Assembly: GCF_031453975.1 (NCBI RefSeq)
Contig: NZ_JAVDPW010000012.1
Coordinates: 124,001 to 188,000, forward strand
Direction: 5' to 3'
DNA from: Inquilinus ginsengisoli_A
GTDB lineage: Bacteria; Pseudomonadota; Alphaproteobacteria; DSM-16000; Inquilinaceae
Length of the DNA: 64,000 nt
Numbering within the stretch: the first letter of the stretch is position 1; every line of letters starts with the position of its first letter. The notes beneath the pieces are model-generated. The model searched no databases. It was given only the letters and a program-made list of their open reading frames with translations, and was not told the DNA's origin. The position numbers and the translations under genes are program-made. This document shows, piece by piece, positions 8,408-15,094 of the stretch.

Positions 8408-9628
8408 ATGAAGACCGCCGACCCGGAGCTGATGCGGGCGATCAACCGCTTCCATGTGCTGGATGTGGTGCGGCGCCGCGGCCCGATCTCGCGAGTTGAA
8501 ATCGTGCAGCACACCGAGCTGGCGCCGGCCACCATCTCGGCCATCACCGGCGGGCTGATCGAGGAGAACCTGATTCTGGCCCGGGCGGTCGAAGGCGTCG
8601 GCACCGCGGCGCGCGGCCGCCCGCGGGTGATGCTGGAGCTGAACCGCGAGGCCGCCTTCGTCTGCGGCGTCAAGCTGGCGCCGCACCAGATCAGCATCGC
8701 CGTCACCGACTACACCGCCGATGTGGTGCAGACCCTGTCGCTGCCGATCCGCGTCGCCCGCCAGGCGCCCGGCGTGGTGGCCGACATCCTGGAGGACGGC
8801 ATCCGCCGCTGCGTCGGCGACGCCGATCTCGGCCTGGACCGGCTGGGCGGTATCGGCATCGGCCTGCCCGGCTTCATCGACGGCCGCAGCGGCACCTGCG
8901 TCTGGACCCCGATCCTGGGCACGCCCGACGTGCCCCTGGCGGCGATGATCCAGGACCGGCTGGGCATCCGCACCATCGTCGAGAACGACGTCCATCTCGT
9001 CACCCTGGCCGAGCATTGGTTCGGCCAGGGCCGCGACAGCGACACCTTCGCCGTGGTGACGGTCGAGGATTCGGTCGGCCTCGGCCTGTTCCTGAACGGC
9101 GAGGTGCATCGCGGCGCCGCCGGGATGGGCACCGAATTCGGCCACACCAAGATGGCGCTGGACGGGCTGCCCTGCCGCTGCGGCCAGCGCGGCTGCATCG
9201 ACGCCTATGTCTCGGACCACGGCATCGTCACCCGCGCCCGCGCCCTGCTGGGCGCCGAGGCCGGGACGATCGCGCCGGAGGATCCGCGCGCCATCGGCCG
9301 GCTGCGCGACATGGCCCGGGCCGGGCGGGCCGACATCCGCGCCCTGTTCGAGGAGGCCGGCGCCATCCTGGGCTTCGCCGTCGGCAACCTGATCACGCTG
9401 CACAGCCCGCCCAAGGTGATCGTGGCCGGCAGCGCGATCCAGGCCCGAGACCTGATGGAGCCGGCGCTGCTGGCCACCATCGACCGCATCGTGCCGGCGC
9501 CGATCCGGCGCGGCACCGAGATCATCCTGCATGAGTGGAGCGACGACGCCTGGGCCCGCGGCGCGGCCAGCCTGGTGCTGCGGCAGCTCTACGAATCGCC
9601 CTGGAACGGACAGGGCAGAGCGCGATAG
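8408..9628 (+). CDS. ROK family transcriptional repressor
   Basis: Sugar-responsive regulator of 406 residues, XylR/NagC type. Residues about 8-60 form a winged helix-turn-helix (VRRRGPISRVEIVQHTELAP...). The ROK domain follows, with IGLPGFIDG near 151-159, VENDVH at 191-196 and a zinc site using H246, C256, C258 and C263 (LPCRCGQRGCIDAY). The ATP-binding DxGGT of ROK kinases is not conserved (GVKLAPHQISIAVTD), supporting a regulator rather than a kinase. It heads a plus-strand operon with a second Gfo/Idh/MocA gene 16 bp downstream and faces the importer genes across the palindromic gap, so it probably controls both directions. Confidence 0.88.
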   Translation: MKTADPELMRAINRFHVLDVVRRRGPISRVEIVQHTELAPATISAITGGLIEENLILARAVEGVGTAARGRPRVMLELNREAAFVCGVKLAPHQISIAVTDYTADVVQTLSLPIRVARQAPGVVADILEDGIRRCVGDADLGLDRLGGIGIGLPGFIDGRSGTCVWTPILGTPDVPLAAMIQDRLGIRTIVENDVHLVTLAEHWFGQGRDSDTFAVVTVEDSVGLGLFLNGEVHRGAAGMGTEFGHTKMALDGLPCRCGQRGCIDAYVSDHGIVTRARALLGAEAGTIAPEDPRAIGRLRDMARAGRADIRALFEEAGAILGFAVGNLITLHSPPKVIVAGSAIQARDLMEPALLATIDRIVPAPIRRGTEIILHEWSDDAWARGAASLVLRQLYESPWNGQGRAR

Positions 9629-9644
9629 CGGAGAGGAACACCGG

Positions 9645-10763
9645 ATGAGCGAGAAACCCGTCGGCATCGGCATCATCGGCTGCGGCAACATCAGCGGCGC
9701 CTATCTCAAGGCCGCACCCCATTTCCCGATCCTGGCCGTCAGGGCCTGCGCCGACCTGAACCTGGAGGTGGCGCAGGCCAAGGCCGCCGAATTCGGCGTC
9801 GCGGCCCGGACCATCGACCAGCTGCTGGCCGACCCCGACATCGAGATCGTGGTCAACCTGACCACGCCGCAGGCGCATGTCCCGGTCGGGCTGCAGGCGA
9901 TCGCCGCCGGCAAGCATGTGCATTCGGAAAAGCCGCTGGCGATCAGCGTCGCCGAGGGCCGCAAACTGCTGGACGCCGCGACGGCCAAGGGGCTGCGCGT
10001 CGGCTGCGCCCCCGACACCTTCCTGGGCGCCGGGCAGCAGACCGCCCGCGCCCTGATCGATGCCGGGCGGATCGGCCGGCCGGTCGCCGGCACCGCCTTC
10101 ATGATGGTGCCGGGGCATGAGCGCTGGCACCCGAACCCGGATTTCTACTACGCCAAGGGCGGCGGCCCGCTGTTCGACATGGGCCCCTACTACCTGACCA
10201 CCCTGGTCAACATGCTGGGCCCGGTGGCGCGGGTGACCGGCACGGTCGCCGCCGCCTACGCCGAGCGCCGCATCGCCAGCGGCCCGCGCGCCGGCCAGGT
10301 CGTGCCGGTCGGCACCCCGACCCACATCACCGGCACGCTGGCCTTCGCCTCCGGCGCCGTGGTGACGCTGGTGATGAGCTTCGACATCCCGGCCCACCGC
10401 CACGCCCCGATCGAGATCTATGGCGAGACCGCGTCGCTGAGCGTGCCCGACCCGAACATCTTCGGCGGCGAGCTGCAGATCTCGGTGCCCCTGCCCGAAC
10501 GGAAGGTGGAGTGGCAGACCGAGACGACCGGCCACGCCTATGGCGACGGCAACTACCGCATCATCGGCGTCGCCGACATGGCCCATGCCATCCGCGCCGG
10601 CCGGCCGCACCGCGCCAGCGCCGAGCTGGCCTTCCACGTGCTGGAGGTGATGGAGGCGGTGGAGCGGTCGGGCCAAGAGGGCCGGCCGATCGAGATCGAG
10701 AGCCGCTGCGCGCGGCCGGAACCGATGCCGGTGGAGCCTGCCTTCGGCCGGGCCGCCGCCTGA
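9645..10763 (+). CDS. Gfo/Idh/MocA family oxidoreductase
   Basis: NAD(P)-dependent sugar or polyol dehydrogenase of 372 residues, cytoplasmic. The Rossmann motif GIGIIGCGNISGAYL starts at residue 7 and the EKP motif (HSEKPLAI) is at 95-97. GGGPLFDMGPYYL is the family's catalytic segment. ATG 9645 has GAGAGGA upstream, whereas the open frame before it overlaps the ROK gene. It lies between the ROK regulator and a ThuA-like gene. In Sinorhizobium, ThuB (same family) with ThuA makes 3-keto-trehalose, so a similar 3-keto-sugar role is reasonable here. The exact sugar is not shown by the sequence. Confidence 0.87.
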   Translation: MSEKPVGIGIIGCGNISGAYLKAAPHFPILAVRACADLNLEVAQAKAAEFGVAARTIDQLLADPDIEIVVNLTTPQAHVPVGLQAIAAGKHVHSEKPLAISVAEGRKLLDAATAKGLRVGCAPDTFLGAGQQTARALIDAGRIGRPVAGTAFMMVPGHERWHPNPDFYYAKGGGPLFDMGPYYLTTLVNMLGPVARVTGTVAAAYAERRIASGPRAGQVVPVGTPTHITGTLAFASGAVVTLVMSFDIPAHRHAPIEIYGETASLSVPDPNIFGGELQISVPLPERKVEWQTETTGHAYGDGNYRIIGVADMAHAIRAGRPHRASAELAFHVLEVMEAVERSGQEGRPIEIESRCARPEPMPVEPAFGRAAA

Positions 10764-10789
10764 AACACGAGACGTTAGGGAGACGAACG

Positions 10790-11440
10790 ATGACGAGGCA
10801 GGCGCTGATCGTCTGGGGCGGCTGGAACGGCCATACCCCCCAGGAATGCGCGGATGTGGTGGCCGGGATGCTGCGCGACGACGGCTTCGAGGTGTTCATC
10901 GAGGACACCACCGAGGCCTTCGCCGACCCGGGCCTGAAGGACATGCACCTGATCGTGCCGATCTACACCATGTCGACGATGGAGAAGGAGGAGGTCACCA
11001 ACCTGACCAGCGCGGTCGAGAGCGGGGTCGGCCTGGCCGGCTTCCATGGCGGCATGTGCGACGCCTTCCGCAACGAGGTGGCGTACCAGTTCATGACCGG
11101 CGGCCAGTGGGTGTCGCACCCCGGCAACATCATCGACTACCGCGTGCGGGTGACCCGGCGGGACGACCCGGTGATGCAGGGGCTGGAGGATTTCGACTAC
11201 CGGTCCGAGCAGTACTACATGCATGTCGACCCGAACAACGAGGTGCTGGCCGAGACCACCTTCACCGGCGACCACGCCGCCTGGATCGCCGGCCACACCA
11301 TGCCGGTGGTGTGGAAGCGCAAGCACGGCGCCGGCCGGGTGTTCTACAGCGCGCTGGGCCACCGGGTGGAGGAGTTCGAGAACCAGGCGATGCGCACCAT
11401 CCTGCACCGCGGCCTGCTGTGGGCGGCGCGGGAGGCTTGA
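10790..11440 (+). CDS. ThuA-like domain protein (trehalose utilisation type)
   Basis: Protein of 216 residues with the ThuA fold, related to class I glutamine amidotransferases. It begins ALIVWGGWNGHTPQEC and contains GLAGFHGGMCDAF at the nucleophile-elbow position, then a C-terminal VVWKRKHGAGRVFYSALGH typical of ThuA. ATG 10790 follows TTAGGGAGACGAACG, a clear ribosome-binding site, 26 bp after the Gfo/Idh gene. ThuA proteins act with Gfo/Idh partners on keto-sugars in trehalose and other glycoside catabolism, though their exact chemistry is poorly known. Last gene of the ROK operon; a palindromic repeat follows at 11489-11563. Confidence 0.85.
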   Translation: MTRQALIVWGGWNGHTPQECADVVAGMLRDDGFEVFIEDTTEAFADPGLKDMHLIVPIYTMSTMEKEEVTNLTSAVESGVGLAGFHGGMCDAFRNEVAYQFMTGGQWVSHPGNIIDYRVRVTRRDDPVMQGLEDFDYRSEQYYMHVDPNNEVLAETTFTGDHAAWIAGHTMPVVWKRKHGAGRVFYSALGHRVEEFENQAMRTILHRGLLWAAREA

Positions 11441-11488
11441 CCACCGATTGCCTCTCCCGTTTACGAGACCTTTTCGAAATCCCCCAAT

Positions 11489-11563
11489 CCGTCATCCCCG
11501 CGAAAGCGGGGATCTCGCGGCATTTTGACCGGAAAGAGATTCCCGCTTTCGCGGGAATGACGG
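11489..11563. repeat. dispersed palindromic repeat (GTCATCCCCGCGAAAGCGGGG type)
   Basis: The left arm reads CCGTCATCCCCGCGAAAGCG from 11489 and the right arm CGCTTTCGCGGGAATGACGG ends at 11563, in inverted orientation around CGGCATTTTGACCGG. Each arm also folds on itself. The class is widespread in alphaproteobacterial intergenic DNA. It follows the ThuA-like gene and could act as an mRNA-stabilising hairpin or weak terminator. A decayed relative lies at 18240-18276. Confidence 0.8.
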
Positions 11564-11570
11564 CGAAGGG

Positions 11571-12368
11571 ATGGGATGGTGTTCTGAAAAGGTCGCGCTT
11601 GCGGAAGAGGTGACGCGCGGGCTCCGACCCACCCTCGCGCTTGCGCCGGCCCTGGCCGCCCCGCTATCACCGGGGCGGACGCCACCACGCCGGACGACCC
11701 GCTTGCCCGACGCGCCGCCGACCGAGACCCGAGACGATCCCGCCAGCGGGGAGAGGCGCCGACGCCGCTTCTCCGAGGTGCTGCGCGACCTGGCCGCGGC
11801 CGACCGCGAGCGCATCGCCATCGCCGACATCCTGGCCGCCTTCGGCGACCGGGCCTTCGGCGCGCTGATGCTGGTCTTCGCCGCGCCGAACGCCCTGCCG
11901 ACGCCGCCCGGCACCTCATCGGTGCTGGGCGCGCCGCTCTTGTTCATCACCTTCCAGCTGATGATCGGCCGGTCGGTGCTGTGGCTGCCGCGGCTGATCA
12001 CCAACCGGTCGGTCGCGCGGGCGGATTTCGCCCGGCTGGTCGACCGCATGGCACCCTGGCTGGAGAAGGCGGAGCGGCTGCTGCGGCCACGGCTGACCCT
12101 GCTGATCGGGCCGGTGGCGGACCGCTTCATCGGCGCCGCCTGCCTGCTGCTGGCCGTGATCCTATTCCTGCCGATCCCGCTGGGCAACATGGTGCCGGCG
12201 CTGGCCATCGCAGCCTTCGCCGTCGGCCTGATCGAGCGCGACGGCGTCGCGGTCTCGGTCGGCTGGGCGGCCACCGCGGCGGCGGCCGGCATCCTGGTGG
12301 CGATCTCCGCCGCCCTGTGGGCCGCCCTCCGCGCCTTCCTGCAGACGCTGCTGGGCGTCACGATCTGA
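11571..12368 (+). CDS. ExoD family exopolysaccharide synthesis membrane protein
   Basis: Integral membrane protein related to Rhizobium ExoD, which affects exopolysaccharide production and alkali tolerance; biochemical role unknown. The family core starts near RRRRFSEVLRDLAAADRERI and continues with the conserved DILAAFGDRAFGALMLVFA, the PTPPGTSSVLGAP loop and three or more hydrophobic helices. The ATG at 11571 gives 265 residues, but the first 45 or so are low-complexity and overlap the edge of the repeat. An in-frame TTG at 11703 would give about the usual ExoD length of 200-220 and may be the true start. Single gene, followed by another palindromic repeat. Confidence 0.75.
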   Translation: MGWCSEKVALAEEVTRGLRPTLALAPALAAPLSPGRTPPRRTTRLPDAPPTETRDDPASGERRRRRFSEVLRDLAAADRERIAIADILAAFGDRAFGALMLVFAAPNALPTPPGTSSVLGAPLLFITFQLMIGRSVLWLPRLITNRSVARADFARLVDRMAPWLEKAERLLRPRLTLLIGPVADRFIGAACLLLAVILFLPIPLGNMVPALAIAAFAVGLIERDGVAVSVGWAATAAAAGILVAISAALWAALRAFLQTLLGVTI

Positions 12369-12386
12369 GGGCTCTCCATTTCCACT

Positions 12387-12473
12387 GTCATTGCCCGGCT
12401 TGACCGGGCAATCCAGGGGCCACCAAGAGCTGCTCTGGCCGCCCTGGATGCCACGGTCAAGCCGTGGCATGAC
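12387..12473. repeat. dispersed palindromic repeat (CCCGGCTTGACCGGG type), copy 1
   Basis: A composite repeat: GTCATTGCCCGG-CTTGA-CCGGGCAAT hairpin, a middle part CCAGGGGCCACCAAGAGCTG, and a GCCACGG-TCAAG-CCGTGGCATGAC hairpin. The same 87-bp unit occurs in inverted orientation at 43191-43278, and a related single hairpin at 53207-53249. It lies between the convergent ends of the ExoD and cyclase genes. Confidence 0.85.
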
Positions 12474-12509
12474 AAGGAAAAGAGAGGCCCTTCCCCTGCG
12501 TCTTCAGCC

Positions 12510-14150
12510 TCAGACGGGCAACTCGGCGATCTCCGGCACGATGCGGATCGACAGGTCGTTGCCGCGGCCGCGGATCGCCACCCGCTCGATGCGGAAGGCC
12601 GAGAGGTCGGCGCCAGCGTGGTCGATCAGGTCCTGCGACACCACCAGCTCCGCCGTGTAGGTCTTGCACAGGCCTTCCAGCCGGCTGGCGGTGTTGACGG
12701 TGTCGCCGACCGCGGTCAGGCCCTTGACCCCGCCATAGCCCATCTCGCCGACGATGGCCGGGCCGACATGCAGGCCGATGCCCATGCGCAGCGGTTCCTT
12801 CAGGTCCGACGCCAGGGCCTGGTTCAGCTCGGCCAGCCGCGCCGCCATCCGCCGGGCGGCGTCGAGCGCCTGGCGGCTGCCGGCGTCGCGCCCGCTCTCG
12901 ACCCCGAACAGCGCCATCACCCCGTCGCCGATGAACTTGTCGACCTGGCCGCCCGCCTCCTCGATCGACTGGCCCATGGCGGCGAAATAGCGGTTCAGCA
13001 GGAACACCACGTCGTAGGGCAGCCGGTGCTCCGACAGCTGGGTGAAGCCGCGCAAATCGGCGAACATCACCGCCACCTCGCGCTCCTGGCCGTGGCGGTG
13101 GCCGGGGCCGTGGAAGCCCTCGCGCGCGGTCGCGGTCGGCGGCAGCAGCGGCGTGACCTCGAGGTCCCGCACCGGCCGGATCTGGCAGGCCAGCCGCACC
13201 CCTTCGGGCGCGCCGATGCGCTGCAGCACCCGGGCCTCCTCGGGGCTGGGCGGCGGCAGGTGCTCGCCGCCCGTGCCGATCCGCACCCGGCAGGTCGAGC
13301 AGCGGCCGCGGCCGCCGCAGACCATGGCCTGCGGGATGCCGGCGGCGCGGATGATCTCCAGCGCGGTGGCGCCCGGGATGATGTCGAGCACCCGGCTGTC
13401 GCGGTAGTACAGCTTCGGCCCGCCGCGCCGGGCCAGCAGCATGCGCGCCACCGGCCCGGCGAAGGCGGCGAGGACCACGGCCAGGATCGCCAGCCGGGTC
13501 CACAGCGCCCCGTTCTCGGCGAAGGCCCGGGCCTCGGGCGTCAGCTTGTTGGCGCGGTACAGCGCCTCCATCCATCCCGGCTGCGCCGCCAGCGCCGAGA
13601 CCTGCATCCCGGCCGAGACGAAGCCGGCGAGGGCGAGCGCCGGCAGCAGCAGCGCCGCGGCGTAGAGATAGGGCAGCGCCCTGCCATACCAGGGCTTGAG
13701 CCGCAGCCAGTAGTGCAGGCCGATGCAGCCATGGCCCCAGGCGACCAGCACCAGCAAGGCCTGCGCCCAGGCGCCGGTGCCGCCGCCCTCGACCCACAGC
13801 CGCGCCAGCACATAGCGGTAGGGCGTGCCGACGCCGAACACCTCATAGGCGATCACAGTGCCGAAGACATGGGCCGCCAGCAGGATCGGCACGGCCAGGC
13901 CGAGCCCCAGCTGCGCCGCCTGCCAGCCCTTCAGCCGGAAGCTGCGGCGCTGCCAGATCGAGGCCAGGGCGTTGGCGATGTGGACCGCGAAGGCGGCGGA
14001 CAGCAGGATCAGCCCCGGTTGCTTCTCCCACACCAGGATGAACAGGCCGAGGCCGCGCTCCATCACGTCGAGCGAGATCAGCCCGGCGGCGTGGTTGAGC
14101 AGGTGGCTGGCGAGGAAGACGAAGAGGACCAGCCCGCTGGGCAGCCGCAA
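12510..14150 (-). CDS. membrane adenylate/guanylate cyclase with diheme-type anchor and 2Fe-2S domain (CyaC-like)
   Basis: Redox-linked nucleotide cyclase of 546 residues. The first 240 residues hold about six helices resembling the cytochrome b anchor of succinate dehydrogenase, with histidines H16, H20, H57, H94, H140 and H146 as possible heme ligands. Residues 245-335 are a plant-type ferredoxin domain with C278, C284, C287 and C322. Residues 355-540 are a class III cyclase with metal aspartates D364 (FADLRGFT) and D409 (FIGDG); K405 suits ATP. This is the architecture of Sinorhizobium meliloti CyaC, a quinone/redox-regulated adenylate cyclase. The start is a TTG; upstream in-frame codons could add up to about 20 residues. 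Downstream of fur and a small ORF on the same strand. Confidence 0.85.
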   Translation of the reverse strand: MRLPSGLVLFVFLASHLLNHAAGLISLDVMERGLGLFILVWEKQPGLILLSAAFAVHIANALASIWQRRSFRLKGWQAAQLGLGLAVPILLAAHVFGTVIAYEVFGVGTPYRYVLARLWVEGGGTGAWAQALLVLVAWGHGCIGLHYWLRLKPWYGRALPYLYAAALLLPALALAGFVSAGMQVSALAAQPGWMEALYRANKLTPEARAFAENGALWTRLAILAVVLAAFAGPVARMLLARRGGPKLYYRDSRVLDIIPGATALEIIRAAGIPQAMVCGGRGRCSTCRVRIGTGGEHLPPPSPEEARVLQRIGAPEGVRLACQIRPVRDLEVTPLLPPTATAREGFHGPGHRHGQEREVAVMFADLRGFTQLSEHRLPYDVVFLLNRYFAAMGQSIEEAGGQVDKFIGDGVMALFGVESGRDAGSRQALDAARRMAARLAELNQALASDLKEPLRMGIGLHVGPAIVGEMGYGGVKGLTAVGDTVNTASRLEGLCKTYTAELVVSQDLIDHAGADLSAFRIERVAIRGRGNDLSIRIVPEIAELPV

Positions 14151-14206
14151 TCGCTGCAGCAGGGACGGACGCCGCGCACCGGAAGGACCGGTGTCAGGGG
14201 GGAGGG

Positions 14207-14461
14207 TCAGTTCAGCGGACCGGTGTAGACCCAGGTCTCCACGGTGTCATGGGCGCGGAACGCCGGGACCTCGGGGTGATGGTAGACGAAGACGCGGATC
14301 GCCGCCTCCAGCGCCACCGAGCCGGGGGCGCCGCGAGCCACCATCTCGGCATAGGCGCGGGTCACCGCCTGGTGGCAGCGGCAATCGGCAGTGCCGTCCG
14401 CGAAGGGCGGCCCGCCGGAGCCGCAGCTTTCAGGACTTCTTCTTGCGGCCATAGAGTTCAA
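14207..14461 (-). CDS. small conserved-looking hypothetical protein, 84 residues
   Basis: Unrecognised protein of 84 residues that starts inside the 3' end of fur (32-bp overlap) and stops about 57 bp before the cyclase frame. It contains CRCHQAVTRAYAEM, suggesting a metal or redox site with C27 and C29 and nearby histidines, and a helix-rich segment SVALEAAIRVFVYHHPE. No signal peptide or membrane helix is seen. The overlap and shared strand suggest translational coupling in a fur-ORF-cyclase operon. The start could be a later methionine. It could be spurious, but composition and position favour a real gene. Confidence 0.5.
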   Translation of the reverse strand: MNSMAARRSPESCGSGGPPFADGTADCRCHQAVTRAYAEMVARGAPGSVALEAAIRVFVYHHPEVPAFRAHDTVETWVYTGPLN

Positions 14462-14831
14462 GCCTGTGATCGACGAGTTCGAAGCCGAGCCGCCGGGCGA
14501 TCTTCTCCTTCAACACCTCGAGCTCCTGGTCCTTGAACTCGATGACCTCGCCGGTCTCAAGATCGATCAGGTGGTGGTGATGCTCGAGATTGACCTCGAA
14601 GCGGGAGTAGTTCTCGTTGAAGTCATGCCGCTGCACCAGGTTCAGCTCGTCGAGCAGATGCAGGGTGCGGTATACGGTCGCGATGCTGATCGACGCGTCG
14701 ATCTCGCGGGCACGGTGATACACGGTCTCGACCGACGGGTGGTCGGCCGATTCGGTCAAGACCTGGAGAATGACACGACGCTGATCGGTCATCTTCAGGC
14801 CGGCGGAGATGCACCTCTCCTCGAGCGTCAT
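14430..14831 (-). CDS. fur: Fur family metalloregulator (Fur/Mur type)
   Basis: Metal-responsive repressor of 133 residues. A winged helix domain (LKMTDQRRVILQVLTE to ATVYRTLHLLDEL) is followed by the metal and dimer domain with EHHHHLIDLETGEVIEF. The structural CxxC zinc pairs of enterobacterial Fur are absent, as usual in alphaproteobacterial Fur/Mur proteins that sense manganese or iron. Irr is unlikely because its heme-regulatory GCPWHD motif is missing. The start MTLEERCISAG at 14831 is chosen over an upstream open frame because it matches the family length and has AGAGGG upstream. Divergent from a small membrane protein gene 110 bp away. Confidence 0.88.
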   Translation of the reverse strand: MTLEERCISAGLKMTDQRRVILQVLTESADHPSVETVYHRAREIDASISIATVYRTLHLLDELNLVQRHDFNENYSRFEVNLEHHHHLIDLETGEVIEFKDQELEVLKEKIARRLGFELVDHRLELYGRKKKS

Positions 14832-14941
14832 GGCTCTAGCCCTCTCTAGCCACGGAACCATTGGCGGATGGGCGCAGACTACAGATCGGCGCGGCGCTTG
14901 GCACCCGAAAACGCGTCGCACCGCAACAAGAGGGAAACGCG

Positions 14942-15094
14942 ATGAGCGATCTCTTCAATCTGGAGATGAGCATCCATGGCTGGATCGCGCTCGGGATCGC
15001 GGTGGTCGGCATCATCGCGCTGAACCTGGGGCTGATGCATCTGGCCCGCAAGAAGCACGATTCCAGCTTCGATCCTCACGACGACGCGCCCTGA
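14942..15094 (+). CDS. small single-span membrane protein, 50 residues
   Basis: A 50-residue protein with one clear membrane helix (GWIALGIAVVGIIALNLGLM) between a short acidic N-terminus and a charged tail KKHDSSFDPHDDAP. ATG 14942 has GAGGGAAACGC upstream, a proper ribosome-binding site. Family and function are not recognised; similar tiny membrane proteins are often oxidase or transport accessories. It is divergent from fur, so metal control is possible, and its last 19 bp overlap the end of the MscS-type gene on the other strand. Confidence 0.65.
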   Translation: MSDLFNLEMSIHGWIALGIAVVGIIALNLGLMHLARKKHDSSFDPHDDAP

